From contig JXTB01000026.1 in NCBI GenBank assembly GCA_002914805.1, positions 55,784-119,783 on the forward strand: a stretch of 64,000 nt of DNA, in the 5' to 3' direction. The DNA comes from Parasponia andersonii. Lineage: Eukaryota; Streptophyta; Magnoliopsida; Rosales; Cannabaceae. The position numbers and the translations under genes are program-made. Shown here one piece after another: positions 36,901 through 49,040 of this stretch. The notes below the pieces were generated by a model, which worked only from the letters and a program-made list of their open reading frames with translations, had not been told where the DNA came from and ran no database searches. The first letter of the stretch is position 1, and each line of letters opens with the position of its first letter.

Positions 36901-39900
36901 CCATTCAAAAGCAAATCAAAAATAAATTTTATAGAATAGATCTGGATAAGTCAAAGAGAAATATGCAATGTGAAGGGTAACAGAAAATTGCTCCATATCT
37001 TTATGTGGCTGTGTATGGGGAAAAAATATCTATAAGAAAATCGTTCAACACTTATCATCAGTTCACATAAGAACTTACCGTCTAGCATCCAAAAATGTTT
37101 TAGTTATTCAAAATCACATAGAAAATAGTGAGATCATATATGATCACAACCAGTTTCAAGCTAAAACTTCATTTTAAAAGTTATGTTACTCAACAATTTT
37201 AGGATATCAGCATTCAGTTCTTTATCAGATGGAGAGATAAGAATGTGAAAGGGAAATACAAGAGCAAAGAGTTCTCCAACTGGGGAATAATCCATAAAAA
37301 AACTTGCATTCACAACATACAGTAAAGATCAATAAGAATAAAACTTAGATAAATATTAGGAAAGAAAAGTTATATCACAACACAAGGAAAGACAGCAGCT
37401 TCTCAGGTAAAAAAGCATACCTGAGTCTAAAGGCTGCACAGTTGAGACCTTCAAGGGAATATCTTGGATGAGACGCAAACGCTTTGATAAAACTTCAAAG
37501 GCCTCGAGCAAACTTGCAGAATGTGACATAGGATCTAAGGAATTATTTTTGTAAATCAATTACAATGCTAAGAGAAGCAAAGCAAAAACGTCAAAGAAAT
37601 TACGAAAGCTAAAAGTAATGACTATTACCTGTAGATCCATGAACCAAAGAGAAATCAAGTTGGTCCACAATATTTGCGACGTTCTCTTTTGGTAGAGAAA
37701 GATGCCGAGTAAGCACATATTCGGCAATTGTTTTCAGAACCAAATGCCTTTCCCACTGCTTGCTTTCCCAAACTAAAAAATACAAACATAATCACCATGT
37801 TAATCTAATATTAGAACTTTGCAAGAAGACCAAGGCAATTCATATAACTAAGCTCAATTAAAAGAAGCTTAAAAAAAATAAAAGTCCACACCTAGGCTTT
37901 CTGCAATTGTGCCATCTTTAAATCTCCTAAGCTCTGCTTTATCCCCCCAAAACTTCCGAAAGTTGACAGACTGATGTAAATAGTAAAAATCAATATTTGC
38001 ACAAATAAACAACTTGAATAATAATCTTGAATACGCAATGAGCTACCTCCTCTTTATTTTCAGGATTTGGACCAATATCAACCACCCTAGAAGATTTTTC
38101 TAAAGAGCTAACTGAAATTCCAATAAGCAATGGCTCTGAGCTGAATTTAGATAGGCCCTGTAGTAATATGCCAATTGTAGTATTAATTAATGAAGCAGAT
38201 AACAAATTTATTATATTAAATGCTAAAAGTTAAGATTTATCGATACGTTTTCTATAATGCATTCTGATGGTGTGTTTCTCCATATAACACGAACAAGCTT
38301 CACTCGATCACTCAATCCTTCAGTTAGAACATTATGAACCTTCTCCTCATAAACTCTCCAACATTCATCATCCAAACAAAATCCCGAGGAAAAAACCTCA
38401 CTTCTTCCTTTCAAATTCAATCTAAAAAATACAACAAACAAAAGGACACAATGTAGCTCAAAATGTTGTAAAATATTATATTTCTTAATTCAATAAATAT
38501 GGCAAGTTGCAATAAATACAAATCATGAGAACCTTAAATTGCAGATATGGTTATAGAAAATTATATTCCTTTTTCTAGTTAGTCATGAACGAACAATCCT
38601 GTCTCCGTTGGATTCAAAGTCATAAAATCATAGCCATAGTCTTCATCGCCATAGTCTTCATCCCACAGCTACGGCTTATCAATATTTTTCTTGCATGTAA
38701 CTCTTGATTACCTTAGTTCAACTAGTTTTATTACCATTCTTCAATTTGTTGATTAAGTAAACATTAGAGATCAATAGAAGTATCGTAACATGAAGCTTCT
38801 TAATGATTATAACTTCTAAAGTGACTATGAGCATTAAATTATAAAAGCTATACCTTATGCAATGGTCATATTTTGAAGGAAAGTCAATCTTAGTAATAAA
38901 AATCTCCTCAAATCCACCATCTCCACATTTCTCAAAGCATTGAAGTGTCAAAGTAGCCTCATCTTGAAGCTGAAATTAGAAGCAGATTCAAGTCTTATAC
39001 AATGTCAAATTCTTTTACATGGAAAAAGTTTGTTGTTGACTTTTATTACCTGGATGCAACCAACTGTTGTCATCCTGAAAGCTAGATTAAATGCTGTACT
39101 TTTCTGGTTAAGTTGCATCTTTTCCTGCAATTAGAGGCTCATAATTAACATGTATCCACGTATACAAAATGAAGCTGAAAGGACAACACATCCGCTACAA
39201 TTTTCAACAAAATAATGAAATTAAAAAAAAAATCCGAGGGACAAAGTTAGCAAAACTGCACTTTTCCAGCCAATAAAATTGAAAGATTGTTTTTCTTTTC
39301 AACTATTTCAAATGGAACAAAAGTTATTAATAAGAGAAACAATAAATATCAATAAAAGTATAAAACCATTTCCTAATGACATAAATAAACAATAACAGCA
39401 GACCTTAGAAGTAGCACTCTGTTCTTTCATCTGAAGGTAAAGTCCACGTGTCCAAAAACCTGGACTAGCTGTACATGCAACATCAATAATGAATATGTAT
39501 TATATCCTAATATGCTGTCATAAAACAGTTAGTAATTTAATTCAGTATGGTAGACCTATGTGCATATAAATCAATAAAATGTAGAATTTCTAAAGTTTTG
39601 ATGAACTAAAATAATGAAAACTAAGCACTTCATGTTCAATTAACTCGCACAAACAAGTGCTCTTACAAACAATACAATGGTGAAAAGAAGAAAACATATA
39701 GATCTAATCTGAAAGAAAGGGAAAGGAGCATAAATTTCAAATAGTTAATGATCAATGCTTAAGCTTGTGGGGTGAATTAGCGTAAAGAAGGACAAGTACA
39801 CTATTAAAAGAACAATAAGAAAAATGCATACCTATGGAGCGCAATGTAACACGAACTATCTCCATTGCCTTCATAGACTTGTTAATTTGGTTTCTATTTA

Positions 39901-41356
39901 CAAGGTTGGCTAATATGAAGGAAAGAAAAAATCCATTCAAACAATCATGTGCATATATTGAAGTCCTTTGTCGAGCCCAAACCTACATCAATAAGAAACA
40001 ACTGTTACAAAGCTATTGCTATTGTTATTTCTTTTTTTGTTTTTCCCTCTTAAAAAATGTCTGAAAATTAACCTTTAGCAAAATCAAAGCCTCTCCTAAT
40101 TCCTTCCATCCAAGAAAAATTTTGTTGACAGACTCTGCAGCCTCCTCCATTAACATATCTTCAAGAATACTGCTATTATATTTAGGTGTTGGTTGTGAAA
40201 TGCCCCCTTCAAGAAGGTTCCATTATTTGATCAGCATATTTTGAAAACATCACCAGACTTCCCACAAATTAAAAACATTCTTGAACTAAGACCAAATGCT
40301 ACCTTGATTCAAAGCACGGACATTGTTTCGCTCAAGGTTGAGCTTCGAAATGCTAAAAAGAGAAGTTGCTGTAGGAATTAATCTTACGACAAATCCAGGA
40401 ACTTCAACAAGCTTCATAGCTGTAACGTATATTTGAAAGTTAAAAATTTAGCACGAAAAAAGTCCGTCTCACGTATGCACCATTCTAAATTTATCAGTGC
40501 TTTTGAAAATATGATAACAAATAGTTTCACAAAAAAGCGAACCTGGATGAACAAGCAATACAGGTTTCCGTGCCTCATTTTGCAGAGTGGACCATTCAAC
40601 CTTATGAACTAATGGAGAAGACGTCAGAAACTTCTTTACTATACAGAGGTAAAGACATCTTTTGGCATGGTACCGGTGATTCAGATAGTCTTTCTCATGG
40701 AAGCACCCCTTAAAAAAGCAAACAAATTCATTAACAATATGTATATCTCCTCTTCTATGAGAATAAAACCCCCCCAAAAAAGAAAAAAATTGTAAGTTGG
40801 CGAAATTCTTTCCAGATAAAATCGGTAGAAACAGGTTTCAATTTCCCCCACAAATTTTTCTTGGTCACGTTCGGATAATTGTATCGGGCATTTTACAATT
40901 TGTCACGCTAAAATAACTTTACCTAATGTGTTTTTGCTACAAATAATCGAATACCTTGGGCAAGCGAACGTAAAGATCGACATTTATATCAGGCTTTGCA
41001 ATGCACTGAATGGAATAACTGCCACCGATTTGGATGGATTTCGGCTTCTTAAATTTGAACTCCACTTTGTCTGCGCCAATGTCTTTGACAAAGCCCGGAG
41101 CAAAATCTGCTGTAACCTGCCCAGAGTCAATCCGAAAACAAATTTTAATTTCCGATAACGAAATTTACAATTTTTTTTTAAAAAACTAATGGATAATATG
41201 AATATGAGCAAGACAGCGAGTAGTAACCTGAAGGTCTTGAGGGATTTTAGCAATGGATCCTTTGATAGCTGAAACGGAGTCGTTAACAAGTTTGGAGAAT
41301 GCAGGTGAGTAGTGAAGCTGGACCTCTTTCAGAAGCTCCGTTGTCTTTAGGTCCAT
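33892..41356 (-). CDS. NOL6: NOL6/Utp22 (Nrap), small-subunit processome protein (26 exons)
   Basis: Nucleolar component of the U3 small-subunit processome (yeast Utp22) needed for early 18S rRNA processing. Exons: 41228-41356, 40955-41116, 40543-40708, 40303-40419, 40073-40206, 39832-39982, 39404-39468, 39050-39124, 38854-38969, 38247-38421, 38047-38157, 37892-37970, 37629-37772, 37421-37534, 36695-36816, 36513-36595, 36312-36436, 36111-36231, 35868-36005, 35651-35747, 35415-35540, 34842-34934, 34634-34739, 34374-34516, 34191-34277, 33892-34020. Sum 3108 nt, 1035 residues, near the plant length, with every phase closing and no internal stop. Nrap landmarks: HEKDYLNHRYHAKRCLYL in exon 3, RRFKDGTIAES in exon 12, RSQHSSMVNGLQGRFP in exon 18, DYDWTFSPLVVDINND in exon 20, LGGDAVGVTW in exon 25. 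Exons 15 and 24 are followed by GC donors (CAG|GCATGA, AAG|GCAAGT). The last exon ends KAPRPTS-stop. It looks functional. Confidence 0.93.
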
Positions 41357-41438
41357 TGCTATACTCCGGTTATCGAAGCGAACGAGCGGAGCTGAGAACG
41401 GCGAGGAATGGTGACCTCTGGATTTTTGGGGGTTTAAC

Positions 41439-41448
41439 TTTAGGGTTT
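41439..41448 (-). promoter_or_regulatory. Telo-box upstream of NOL6
   Basis: TTTAGGGTTT on the plus strand (AAACCCTAAA on the gene's strand), 83 bases before the NOL6 start. It is the same element as at RPB12 and fits co-regulation with ribosome-biogenesis genes. Confidence 0.65.
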
Positions 41449-41758
41449 AAGGATTAATAAGCTTTTTTTAGTATTTGGACTACAGGACTGGATAAAGACC
41501 AAAAACGCATAGTTTTGTTTATGGGTCCCACCAAATCGGATATTAGACCGTATGTCGTTTTTTTGTTTTCACCTTGTTTTAATTAAATATCGATTTGTCT
41601 CTTTTTATATAACTAAATGACCGACTTTACCTACTTTTACATTTAGTATTTGGTATATGTACTTGTATTTATGTTTTAGTTAATGTATTTGAGAATAAAG
41701 GAGATTGAATTGGATTCAATTAATTTAATATTTTTAAAATAAGATAATTTTATCTATT

Positions 41759-41844
41759 GAGAATGTAAGCTTAGGAAGGATTAGACTAAAAATAATATAA
41801 TGAGAATGTAAGCTTAGGAAGGATTAGACTAAAAATAATATAAT
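41759..41844. repeat. 43-bp tandem duplication
   Basis: Two adjacent near-identical copies of a 43-bp unit containing GAATGTAAGCTTAGGAAGGA, starting near 41759 and 41802. Confidence 0.85.
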
Positions 41845-42999
41845 GCTTTTGAAGTAGTAAAAAATGGTACTCGTTGAGATTAAATTTTAAAAGTGGTAAA
41901 GCCATAAATGGTATTTTTTGAAATATTTTTCAGAAGTGGCAGTTTTGAAAATAATTTTATAAAAAAGATGATATTTTTCCAAAACTAAGTTTTAAGAATG
42001 GTATTTTCAAAATATTTTTTAAGTGGCGTTTTTCAAAGTGATATTTTGTAAATAAGTTTATAAAAATGATAATTTCCTAAATTAACTTTTAAATGTGGTA
42101 ATTTTCTAATTAATCAAACTTTAAAATTGTTATTTATTTAAAACTATGAAACACACATGTTATTCTTATCCTAATAAAAAATAGCACACCGAATATGAGA
42201 TAGAATTGGATTATAATCTTATCTTATGATATCCCATCCTATCCAATCTAATCCAATCAAATCCTTTAAAATAGTCTAATTATATCATATCCAATCTTGC
42301 ATACCAAATGAATAGTATATTAATTTTTATACTAAGATACATTATATTTTACGCTTGGTGTACATACATTGATATATTGGTTAATTTGCTAAAACATTTA
42401 AAAAATAGACATTTATCTAAAATGAGCTCAAATTTTGATCATTTTATTGTAAGACCCTTTTTTCATTTATTTATTTTTGATGCCAAAAATTATTTCAACA
42501 ATGTGAGTATTGAATTTAATGCGTATTGCTAATATCGAGAATCAAACACAAGATTATATAGTTGTTCAACCATTGAATGAAAAGTCTATCTCTACTATAA
42601 TTAATATTATCGAGAGAGAGTATCAGTCATACAAAAGTAGGGTGTCGACTCACTTTTCTCAATCCATCGACAATGTATATATAGGTTGAGCGAGATATGG
42701 TTCCCTTTTACATATAAGTTTAGTATTAATTTGAATTTAATCAGCTAAAATCGTGCCATTATCAAGAAGATAAGATCTAGATCTAAATTTCTTGATTTCG
42801 TGTGATTTGCTTGGATTTTTTGCATAACTGATGCAATCAATTCGTACGTGAGCTAGTTTATATGGCGAGAAAGAAGCTTGACTCTAAGATGAAAGCTTCG
42901 AGGAGTTTAAATTTGACTAGAATTAGCTCGCTCCCGAACAATCTAATGTTGCAACTCGAGCAGATGAAAATTGTGCATAATACCTATCAATAGTTACAA

Positions 43000-43602
43000 A
43001 ATTAGGAAATTAGGTGAAATACATCTCATTTATAGTCAATTTTAGAAATTGCACCCCTCTCAATAGTTTTTAGGTAATTATACCCTTTAAAAAAAAGAGG
43101 TACAAAAGTACTAATATACCCTTAAGTCGAAAGCACTAGATATTGTATTGAGTACTAGATAAGGATGTCTAGTAATTCAACTGAAAAAAAAGTTTAAATA
43201 TTGAGTGTTAGACAGTACATCAGGAGTACTAAACACGAGTATCGAGTAGCGCTAGACAAAGTCTCTAGCTATATTTTGTTCTCAGTTTGAATGTTATGTA
43301 TCAAACATGATATCAAAAGTGCTAGACACAAGTGTCGAGAGGCACTAGATAATGTATCTAGCAACTTGATCTTCTATGTCTAGTCTCTAGATACGAGTGT
43401 CAAGAGGCACTAGACAATGTGTTTAGCAACTCGGCCTCCTACGTCTAGTCGGAATGTGGACCATTTGATAAGATAAGTGTTAGAGACATTTTGTATTTAA
43501 AATAATTTAAAACTTAAAAAGATATATTCATCTTAAAATTACAATGAAAGGTATATTTCCTAAAATACATTATGGCAAAGGTGTATTTTGTAAAGAACTC
43601 CT
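43000..43602. mobile_element. Fold-back/MITE-like element with internal repeats
   Basis: The two ends are imperfect inverted repeats of roughly 70-90 bases: left GAAATACATCTCATTTATAG..., right (reverse complement) AAAATACACCTTTGCCATAA.... Inside are three degenerate copies of a unit holding GTGTCGAGAGGCACTAGA (about 43237, 43332 and 43397; the last two 65 bases apart), alternating with CTAGACAATGTGTCTAG-like near-palindromes. There is no coding capacity. Exact ends and target duplication were not resolved. Confidence 0.5.
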
Positions 43603-46600
43603 ACAAAAATTTTGACTGTTGGATATTGATTTAAAGGTTACTTAGCCAGAAAAATTTTGGAGTAATTTGGAGTCTTTAATATTTATTTTTATCTAGTTCA
43701 ATATAATTAAAGATAATTGCCCTATTTACTACTTTTATCCCAAAAAAAAAATCCTTAATCTGATTCATCTTTTATCTCTGTCTTGCAATCTTGTTATTTC
43801 TCCTTTTTTTTTTTCGAGTCTATCGATACATATTTCAAAAAAGGTTATTATTTTCAATCGTTTTCAAAAATGTGAAGACCCTTCATAAACAAAGCAACTA
43901 ACAAAGGACATTTTTCAAGATGAATTATTTTGAAATCAATGAGTGATATGCTGTATACATAGATTTTAATATGCGTCTTTACCTATAATCATCATTCCCT
44001 ATTTCAGCATTAAAGCAACACCCCCGTCCCCCCCCAAAAAAAAGATAAAAATATGTTCTATTACAACATTTAAAAAGTTGGTATATAATATTAGAATGTG
44101 TATGTCACGATTGGAAATCCAAGGCCATGATTTTCAGTAATTTTATATTGAAACAGTAGTAAACAATGATTTTCTAAAATTCCAGAAAATTTAGTACTTA
44201 GAATTTTTAGATTTGATCCTCAAAAGTAATCAAATTTCATATTCAAGGAACATTAATTTTCCAAGAAAATCCTTCATTTAAAGTTTTAGTTGAAATCTAA
44301 TTAATTAGTTTAGAAACATTTATAAATTTATAAATTATATAAAAACAAGTCTAATTAAATCTTAAGTCCAATATTCAAATAATTTACATAAATTCATTTG
44401 TACTTCAAGTACTCAATTTAATAACAAAATTTATCCTCATATATCTACTTATTAAATACACCACAATTGGCTAAATATATTTGACATAAAAAGGAAAGGA
44501 TAGTATAAAATAGGAACCAACTAATAAAGATGTAGGAAATGACACATATATGCCAAATAACCTTGACAAGTCACCAAGACAATTTTCCTAAAATAAATCA
44601 ACACTGAAAGTGGAAGTAAATAAGGGAGGTGAGCACGTGAATGCTCAGTAGAGAATTGATTTCAAGTTTTTATATATAAGAAAATATACTCACATTGAAG
44701 ATTCTGCATGGTTAGTATTCCATTCAAAACAGTTCACAAAACTCAAGTGAAAACCATAGTCCAATGGTTTAAACATTCCAAACTATTGTAAAATATCCAT
44801 CAAATACATATCTATTCAAGCCAACATATAACTATGTATGTAACCATGATGTCCGAAGTGTCCTACTAGATTACTCGTAAGTCCGAGCCATCTAAAGAGG
44901 CACCGTAAATTTGATCACCCTATGTGGGCATTGTAAGTCCGACGACCGCGTAAGTATGTGAGTGTATGTAAATACTATATGAATGACAGAATAAGGATAT
45001 GCACCATTTCCACAAAATCTCAAAATAACCATGCAATATTCTTTAATCAAATGACTTTTAGTCCTCAAAACTGAGTTCTCTAACTATTTTGGATTTTCTA
45101 AAAATTTTGGCATTACAACAAATATTTTTTATCAAAACCTAAAAATATTTTTTCTTGTAGAAAATAATCTAAAATAGTATATATGATACGCCAACCAGTG
45201 TGATGTACCTCCCAGACAGTTTATATCTCAAATCAGGTCAAAAATGGACATAAACACAATTTTTATAAATTATTTCACGAAATTCTATATTTATTGAAAA
45301 AATGTAAAATTCATAAATTAAATTAACTTTTGAATCAAGTAATCAAATCCCTGCCTCAATCGAGTGTCAAAATAGTCTTACGGGGCTGTGGAGAAAATTT
45401 GGTATCGTTTACAAGGTCGGGCGTCGTTTTCGAATCTTTTGATTGATAGGTTTGAGAATTCGGTTTTCAATCAGAGCTTCAGATCATGAAACGGATTTCA
45501 TCGCTGAATTCAGGGCACCCAAAAATATTAGATTAGATATATACCTTATCAAAAATAGGTCCCGGTGCGAGACTGGCCTATGGCACGCAAAATGGTGTAA
45601 TTTTTGTGCTACAAAATTTCAATTTTTGTTTCATAACGAAACATAGTGGTATTTTATATNATTATTCGTAGAAATATCATTTTTAAAAAATATTTAAGAA
45701 AATATCACTATCAAAAAATTATTTAAGAAAGTATCACTTTTGAAAATATTTGAAAAAGTGTCAAATTCACTAATTATTTGTTAAAAATGTCATTTTTACA
45801 ATAATAATTCAGAAAGTAATAGTTTTCTAATCTAAGTCCAAGACCCAAATCTGAATAGCTACAGACTCTAGTCCAATACTATTTAGTTTTGCAGAAATAT
45901 CAATTTTTGTCCCGAATTAGAAAACTTTCAATTTAAGATTTCTCTCAAACCAGATTTCGATTCAATACAACACTATCATGTTTATTCATGATTCAATCTC
46001 ATCTATCAACTTATATAACTTTTATAACCATAAAAATAATTTTACAAAAATAATTATAAAAAAATGACACAAACTAATTACAAAAACGGCGCAAGTTATG
46101 AAATACTCACCGACAGCGAACGAGGACGTGAGAAAGGTCTTGAATGGAAGTTCGTAATAAGATGAGTCAAAAGAGACCAACGGTAACCCTCCAAGTGGCT
46201 GGACGGCGGCACGGTAGCGCTGGAATCTTTCTTGGTTGTTTTCATTTTGTGATCGTTTGGCCTAACTTAACCGCCAATAACTCTGTATTCCCACAACCAA
46301 CCAAGTAGGAGGATGTCAGATCTTGAAGGTGGCATAGCAAGGAGTAAGGTGGCAAGACTCATGATAAATATTTCTTTGTGATTATACACGGAAAGAAGAG
46401 AGAAGTTAGTAGTTTGGCCATGACCGAAGGAAGAAAAGAAAAAGAAAAACCAGAAAGAGAAAGAACGGATTGGGCGAGGAAGGGAAGGAATGTAGCATTT
46501 AAAAATAAAAGTGAGTCCCACTACTTATATAAAATATTAATTTTTTTTTCACTGTGTGAATATCATCTTCTTTTTTTTCTTTCCAACCTTCCATATTTTT

Positions 46601-46982
46601 ATTTCGAAGAGAGCTTTTTTTTTTTTTTTTTTCCCTTGAAACGAAAGTAGCTTTATGTCAAAGGACATGAATATCCTCGTATAATACAACATAATACTAT
46701 CTAATAAATTGATTATTATTGACGTTAATAACTCATAACACAATTCCTAACTAGAATAAAATGTCATATAATCATATTAAACTCTATAGTCATAGATCTG
46801 AATCATATACTGTGAATTCCAAAACTGTTTTCTTCTATTGAGGCGTAATTTTAAGATTATGATTTATTTAAAGAGATAATAAGAAAAGAAACAGAAAAAG
46901 GGAAAATTACATTAAGACTCTTTAGTTTTGTAATACACCTTGACCAAACTCTATAATACGTATATATATTAAAAGCTACACA

Positions 46983-48101
46983 TCAGGAGAGAGACACATG
47001 GAGCGAGAAATCATCTTGGTTAAACTCAGAATCAACTCCCTCACGCCCATCGAACTCATCTAGGCCCAACAACATCTCAATTGGGAGTTCTGCCTTTGAT
47101 CCAGAGTCTTCCCTCAAGAAATAATTCCAACCCAAATTATCTGATTTCTTAACCACAGGAGATTTCTTACCTGATCTCGATTCTACAATAATGTCATTTT
47201 CAGTTTCTAGAGGTACAATTTTCACAGAATTATTATTCTTGGTTGCTCTGCTGAACCTTGAAGGCGAATTAGTCACGTTGTCGTTTTTCTGTCTCCTCTC
47301 CATTATCTTATTTGATGCTGCTGATCCCAACTTGAAATGAGGCCTTTCCCTTTGATGGAGGCTTAGCTCAAAATTATGAGGATCATGATGATCATCAGTA
47401 GTACTACTTGGAAATACTGTTTTGATGTTTTTACGTGGTGACATGGTGAAGCAACGCCAAGTTTCTTTAGAATTCCAATCGAACTTTCTCTCCAAAGGCC
47501 AGAAAAGTGGTCCGTCGAAATCGAAATCATCTTCTTTGTCTTCTTGAACTTCAGTAGAAGAAGTAGTAGTAGTAGTAGTACTACTACTACTACTATGTCT
47601 ACTTGGCCAGCTGATGATTTTGTAAGATGGGCTTGGAAAACCGGATGATTGAAGATGATCAAACTCCACCTGATCCGTATCCGAAACCAACTCCGAATCT
47701 TCCACATCAAGATTCATCAAAGAGACTGAGTAATTCGCTTTGTCGAAATCAAGAATCCAAGAATAAGAGTTGGTTGTACTAATTGGAGAAGAAGTGTTCG
47801 ATAACGAATAACAAGACTTACCAAAACTCTCATGGGAAAGAGTATTACTAGTGGTTTTATTGTCTAAGAATTGATGACATGAGTTTCCAAGCAAAGATAA
47901 CAAGGAAGCTATTAACAACTCACCAACCAAGGGATGAAACGAATTATTAGAAAGTGTGTACTTTTCGAGAAAAGTTGAATTAGATGAACACTCTTCGAAT
48001 CGATTAAAATTATCAATATTTTCTTGTGATGATTGGGGGATCAAGAGATCACTTGATGTGGCTATTTGGAGTACTTGTGTTGATCTGACTTTAGAAGACA
48101 T
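46983..48101 (-). CDS. Uncharacterised plant Ser/Asp-rich protein, 372 aa
   Basis: A single open frame of 372 residues with no intron needed. Seen: Ser/Thr/Asn-rich N-terminal half; a hydrophobic patch LVGELLIASLLSLLG (about 58-72), probably too short and polar-flanked for a membrane span; SWPSRHSSSSSTTTTTTSST (164-183); an acidic run EDKEDDFDFD (187-196) leading into GPLFWPLERKFDWNSKETW (197-215); MSPRKN at 220-225; and a C-terminal block ELPIEMLLGLDEFDGREGVD at 338-357. The length, single clean frame and motif-like FWPL and LLGLDEFDG blocks argue for a real gene. I recall such blocks in plant proteins of unknown function but cannot name a family or activity. The start is the first ATG; a CT/AT-rich leader lies at 48102-48160. 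Possibly intrinsically disordered. Confidence 0.75.
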   Translation of the reverse strand: MSSKVRSTQVLQIATSSDLLIPQSSQENIDNFNRFEECSSNSTFLEKYTLSNNSFHPLVGELLIASLLSLLGNSCHQFLDNKTTSNTLSHESFGKSCYSLSNTSSPISTTNSYSWILDFDKANYSVSLMNLDVEDSELVSDTDQVEFDHLQSSGFPSPSYKIISWPSRHSSSSSTTTTTTSSTEVQEDKEDDFDFDGPLFWPLERKFDWNSKETWRCFTMSPRKNIKTVFPSSTTDDHHDPHNFELSLHQRERPHFKLGSAASNKIMERRQKNDNVTNSPSRFSRATKNNNSVKIVPLETENDIIVESRSGKKSPVVKKSDNLGWNYFLREDSGSKAELPIEMLLGLDEFDGREGVDSEFNQDDFSLHVSLS

Positions 48102-48689
48102 AGTTTGTCTTTCAAATAATGATCAACAAGGTATATGATATAGCTTTCTCTTTCCAATGTGAGTTTATATGCGTTGGAGCCAGCTTCTGGTTAATTATTA
48201 TGGTCATTGTCACGTTGGGTTAACCATTAATAAACAATAAAGACTACCACCAATAAAAAAATGAATAGATCGGAAAAATAAAGGAAAAGGTTCGAAATGA
48301 TAAGGAAAAGGTCCAGGAAATTTGCAAAGAAGAATTCCAATGCACTAAACAATTAAATTATTTTATATTAAGAGAAAGTAAAGCAACGTAAGGACCCATC
48401 TAAGTGGTACAGATTAATTTGAAACCTTAAAAAAAGTAGTATTATATGGTCAAGATCATCAAAAAAATAAAGTTCGAGACCCTTATGTAAAAAAATAAAA
48501 TTACTTCGAGAATCAAATCAAAAGTCTTCAAATAAAAGTGTTTAGATATTGATTTTTAGAAGGAATAGTCAGCTTCTTTGTTGGTATGCCAATTCAAGTC
48601 AAATGATTGGAAATGTGATCATAAATATTGATGTTCAAGCAAAGAATTTTAAGGCCACAACAACCAAAACTAGCTTTTTTATTTGGGAT

Positions 48690-49040
48690 ATTATTATTTT
48701 TATACCTTGTATTTTGATGTTTTGTTTAAATTATACCTTCTGTTTTGATTATTATTAACATTGACCCTTAGATTTGAAATCTATTAGAAATTTATTTCCT
48801 GACACTTATTTAGAGCCGTTAATTTACCAAGTTGCTGTTTAAAAAATTGAAAATAAACTATATAAAAACTGATCCGAGAATAAATTTATTAAATCATCTT
48901 AATAAATTAACTACTCTAAATTAGTGACAGTGTATAAATTTGTAACAAATATGAATTCTAAGAGTTAGTATTGATAATAACCAAAACAGAATGTATAAAC
49001 TGAATAAAGTGTCATAATTCAGGGTATAAAAATGATAATT
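48690..49040. mobile_element. MITE with long imperfect terminal inverted repeats
   Basis: The left end reads TTATTATTTTTATACCTTGT and continues TTATACCTTCTGTTTTGATT. The right end, reversed, reads TTATCATTTTTATACCCTGA and continues TTATACATTCTGTTTTGGTT. The inverted match extends about 90 bases over a roughly 350-bp element with no coding capacity. The target duplication is not clear, so the superfamily is unassigned. Confidence 0.65.

Larger units (their letters stand above)
41449..46982. other. Repeat-rich intergenic region
   Basis: Very AT-rich. About 41860-42130 has a run of degenerate GTGGTATTTTT...AAATATTTTT units, and a similar run in the opposite sense lies at about 45650-45830. A fold-back element (43000-43602) and a 43-bp tandem repeat are listed separately. 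About 44770-45600 is GC-richer (for example GTAAGTCCGA twice) and looks like decayed mobile-element sequence I cannot classify. Near 46250-46980 are flanks of the next gene with pyrimidine runs. No gene seen. Confidence 0.45.

Noticed and set aside
11221-41356. Grouping of methyltransferase (uL3 modification), RPB12 and NOL6 as a functional ribosome-related cluster
   Set aside because: Plant genes are not co-transcribed this way, unrelated genes lie between them, and chance neighbourhood is sufficient.
42530-42595. Minus-strand box A/box B-like sequence as a third SINE
   Set aside because: Only weak box matches and no tail; below the standard used for the two reported.
41860-45830. Similar degenerate TGGTATTTTT-type runs at 41.86-42.13 kb and, inverted, at 45.65-45.83 kb as ends of one 4 kb element
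   Set aside because: The runs are low-complexity and the match is too loose to define element ends.
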